DNA of 64,000 nucleotides. Source: Liolophura sinensis. Lineage: Eukaryota > Mollusca > Polyplacophora > Chitonida > Chitonidae. The position numbers and the translations under genes were made by a program. This document shows positions 61,601 through 64,000 of the stretch, piece by piece. The notes below the pieces were generated by a model. The model was not told the DNA's origin. It did no database searches and saw nothing but the letters and a program-made list of their open reading frames with translations. The first letter of the stretch is position 1, and each line of letters opens with the position of its first letter. The stretch covers positions 25,463,608 through 25,527,607 of the forward strand of contig NC_088300.1 in NCBI RefSeq assembly GCF_032854445.1. The letters are read 5' to 3'.

Positions 61601-62222
61601 AGTGATTAGTGGGCTAGTGCAGTCGAATCAAATCCAATCAAATAAATCAAATCAAACGCAGAAAACTAAAAAAAATCAATGTGAAGCCGTTTACAAGAAG
61701 TTCATAATTTCAACACAGATTTGACAAATCATAAACAATACTGTCGCAAATAGATAAATAAAAGTCCAATAGATTGGCTCTACATGTCTTCAGAGACGGT
61801 GGTTTTCACCAAGAATGTAATGTTTTCATGAAAAGTGTTGAAGTGACAACGGATATGTCGGATTCAGCCATCTGTTGTTGTTGTTTATCACATATGGTGC
61901 CCTGTAGATGTGTGCTTGCAGGCGCCCCTCTCCTTGGCTGAACCGTATTGAACGATCACAACAGAGAACATGACTTACCTCTTTTAGCTGTTTGTGCTGG
62001 AACAACCTTTTTTTCGCCACCCGTGAATTCAACTTTACTTACTGCAAATGTATAAAAATAAAGTAGTGCATACTCATGGGCATAACATTTCACTGGATTT
62101 CAAGATAAATACAAAAAAGAACAAACATCCCGGGAGTATTGCGAAAACAATGTATGTTACCTACTGGTTTGAGCCGTCAGAATAATAGCAGTCAAAATCC
62201 ACAACAGAACAAAAACAGCCAT
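52630..62222 (-). CDS. Single-Ig, single-pass membrane protein with a giant tandem-repeat cytoplasmic tail (frameshifted as given)
   Basis: Six exons: 62222-62165 (signal peptide MAVFVLLWILTAIILTAQT), 62041-61979, 61406-61349, 60471-60275, 59836-59813 (24 nt) and 59312-52630. All upstream junctions are in phase. The Ig domain runs from LLMHCPG through VAWAKGS to LKPDDTGTYYCWYHGKKKAG. The CW after the second Cys and its spacing recall the FAM187 family, but I am not sure of that. TM: VLISFIVDFIVFITISVI, then basic RHRNR. The tail of about 2,200 residues starts Ser-rich and then holds about 12 proline-rich, charged repeats. It ends VPFGNIDDFL. Two single-base shifts interrupt the big exon, at an A8 run near 58905-58912 and at about 55270-55276. 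They cancel, so start and end share one frame. As given the product would be cut short; assembly error or a real lesion are both possible. Confidence 0.75.
53300..57830 (-). repeat. Coding tandem repeat, about 12 units of 345-393 bp
   Basis: Repeat of the Ig-gene tail exon. Counting from the conserved plus-strand phrase gacttttctgcttcatg, unit ends fall near 53686, 54076, 54424, 54775, 55165, 55515, 55905, 56298, 56688, 57081, 57465 and 57800. Spacings are 390, 348, 351, 390, 350, 390, 393, 390, 393, 384 and about 340 bp. Each protein unit holds SSPSSGKHSEGQPSHKTSVP, a poly-Pro run, SPTSERPKSGQRSQEESASL, TPAGRVRASDVSP, PPKPPGTKTSKSVK, NEESPKREEKS and short EQSDRRK-type heptads. Longer units carry additional heptads. 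Confidence 0.95.
55512..57077 (-). repeat. 783-bp higher-order tandem duplication inside the tail repeat
   Basis: 55512-56294 and 56295-57077 are nearly identical; I see about three differences (for example gctggac/gctagac, ggtgca/gatgca). Each block contains one 390- and one 393-bp unit. The near-identity shows a very recent duplication or conversion, compared with the more diverged outer units. Confidence 0.93.
59813..59836 (-). CDS. 24-nt microexon of the Ig membrane-protein gene
   Basis: It is flanked by cag on the acceptor side and GTAAGC on the donor side. It adds VTGTVDRD between the Ig domain and the membrane segment, and it keeps the phase (phase 1 at both ends). Confidence 0.75.
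60820..60975 (-). mobile_element. SINE family B copy, inverted, diverged
   Basis: Plus-strand text ttgtggcaggccgggcccaa, then catgccaacaccagacacaa, then catcccacccagtcacac is the reverse of gtgactgggtggggtgtcatgtctggtgt...ccctgccac. It lies in an intron of the Ig gene. Confidence 0.65.
61586..61680 (+). mobile_element. SINE family A head fragment with A/T-rich tail
   Basis: ggggcctccgtggccaagtg, then attagtgggctagtgcagt, then repeats of aatcaaat. Only the tRNA-like head is present, joined directly to an (aatca)n tail. It lies in an intron of the Ig gene. Confidence 0.7.
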
Positions 62223-64000
62223 AAGTTTGTTTGATTTTTTCAAATGTACTGAACAGACAAAAACGTGGTCTGTAACTTGCCCTTTTGAAGTTTCAGTTCA
62301 GAGAAAGCAACCGTTAAAACGGATTTGAAACAAGAATGTCCGGAAACATTGCCAAGCCCAAAACAGGACAAAACAACAATAATTTTGCATGAAACCACCG
62401 GGTACTCAAATTCAAGTCACCATGATAATGTCATAGGCCTATATAAAGTTTCAGTTCAGTACCATGAACCGTTTGGGAAAAAGTCCAAAACTGAACAAAA
62501 GCGGCCATAACTGACAACTTTTTGATACTCAAACTGGATCTTTAATTTGTTTTGATGGAGTCATGTACCAAGTTTCAATTCAGTACTATGAAACGTTTTC
62601 TAAAAAAAAGTCCAGGAAACATTTGTGATGGATAGGCGGACTGACAGACAGGCAGTCATGGACTGACATGTAAATCTATAGACTAAAAAGGTATAATGCT
62701 ACATAATGCATTATAAATACATGATAGAAATATGGGTAACATGTTAATAGGCAGTTTCCTCAAGGTTTATCTTGGACACATAATAAAACATAAGCTGAAG
62801 GACATTGGACATAGGACGCCTTAGTAAAAAGAAATAGTGACGTCACAGGTGTGAAAGTTCTGCATGCTATCACAAACAAAGCAATAGTTGATGACGTAAC
62901 AGATATGCTCACGTCACCAATGATGGAACAATCAACAACGTCACAACTCCTGCAGATTCTTCCAGAAATGAGACGAAACGTAACGTGTACATAAACTTTG
63001 GTATATAGGTATAAATATGTCCATGGAAAACCTTATCCTCAGTTAGGTATGTGTGAATTTCCATCCTTCTTTCCATTACATACTGTTCCACGGACATTCA
63101 TGTTTTGTTCCCATTTAACATTATACTGCTTCCAAAATCTATAACACTTTGGTTCTGCTCTCCGACATGAGACAGCTTAATACTGCATAACATCCTACAT
63201 AATCCGAATACTGCCTAGGGTTTTAAAAGCTTTTCAGATTTACCGTGGTAGTTCTTAAGTGTGAAAACCGAGACTGCCCATAATAACTAATGAACTAGAA
63301 TGGTATACGATCTCGATAGTAATTTAATTAATTCGCCTAAAACATTCCTTGCGTCCCTCTGCCATCACTGAAAACGGTTGACTGCTTCTTTCCGAATGAA
63401 TCCCTCATAAGTTCACTTACTTCATATTTTGGTTTCTTAGTTTTTTGGTGGTTTGTGCTGACCGTTGTTGACACTGGCATGCTAAAGTCTATTTCGAGAA
63501 CATGATACAAGGGGTTCAACATTTTAGTGTTTACCTACATCTTCTCAAACCCAGGACATTGTTTTATCCGAATTTTAACTCTTGCTAGTTAGTCTTTTCT
63601 TAAGATTAAGGTGAGTTTGACTATTTTATTTTCTGGTCGTATTTCCTCTTTTTCAGTTTAAATGTTTTGCATTTTGTTTCGTTTTGTTTTGTTTTCTACG
63701 TAGCGTTGTTTTTCCTTCTATTTCTTGAGTTATGATTGAATGGTTTGTTTTCTTGTTCTCGTTACTAAATTGTGTTTGAATATATAATTTTCTTGTTTTC
63801 TTTCCATACTTGTGTTGGAAAGTTATATATCCCTGTTTTGTCACCTCATTTACTTTCATATGTCGTATTTTCTTGCTTTATTTCCCGGGTTGTATTTGAA
63901 TGACTTGCTTAAATAATGTGGTGATCGAGCACTTATAAGCCAGTATTTTAATTCCCGCCAAAAACTTTGAACAACTTGGTGATACAAAAACAGATGTTCT
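62223..64000. other. Upstream flank of the Ig membrane-protein gene, no gene found
   Basis: 62430-62640 contains two related phrases (aaagtttcagttcagtacca, caagtttcaattcagtacta), the second ending in gatggataggcggactgaca; this is the repeat type also seen near 31900 and 48500. 63710-63915 is a T-rich, loosely periodic block (ttttcttgttttctttcc-like phrases about every 60 bp). No coding exon is supported. Confidence 0.4.

Overview
The window is animal nuclear DNA. It is AT-rich, its genes are split by many GT-AG introns, and it carries several families of short interspersed repeats plus large minisatellites. The gene set and the style of the tRNA-derived SINEs (heads like ggcctccgtggcc, tails like gcgtaaaacaccaa) suggest a marine lophotrochozoan, most likely a mollusc. 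The taxon is an inference. Exon coordinates were read by eye from splice consensus, codon phase and remembered family motifs; no alignment was run.

Layout. 211-4487 (+): 3' end of a type-A leucine-rich-repeat GPCR (glycoprotein-hormone-receptor class) with a very long cytoplasmic tail; a 106-bp minisatellite fills its last intron. 4488-11726: no gene found, but a ~1.8-kb minisatellite, simple repeats and SINEs. 11727-17154 (+): complete SDHAF2 in four exons. 17535-29434 (-): complete cathepsin D-like aspartic protease with two alternative last exons. It is tail-to-tail with SDHAF2, and an inverted-repeat transposon lies in one of its introns. 29435-36405: gene-free, with two more minisatellites and SINEs. 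36406-39197 (-): mitochondrial inner membrane peptidase subunit 1 (IMMP1L), with an uncertain C-terminus. 40308-45102 (+): an unrecognised seven-exon gene for a 333-residue protein, head-to-head with IMMP1L. 46695-51092 (-): a six-exon gene for 459 residues that joins an N-terminal YTH (m6A-reader type) domain to a C-terminal polymerase-beta-type nucleotidyltransferase resembling RlaP. 52630-62222 (-): a single-Ig, single-pass membrane protein with an enormous proline/serine/charged tandem-repeat cytoplasmic tail in one 6.7-kb exon, interrupted by two compensating one-base frameshifts.

The genes show no shared pathway, apart from two that are both mitochondrial (SDHAF2 for complex II assembly, IMMP1L for protein processing). 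The most notable items are the YTH-nucleotidyltransferase fusion, the duplicated last exon of the cathepsin D gene, and the recently expanded repeat tail of the Ig membrane protein.
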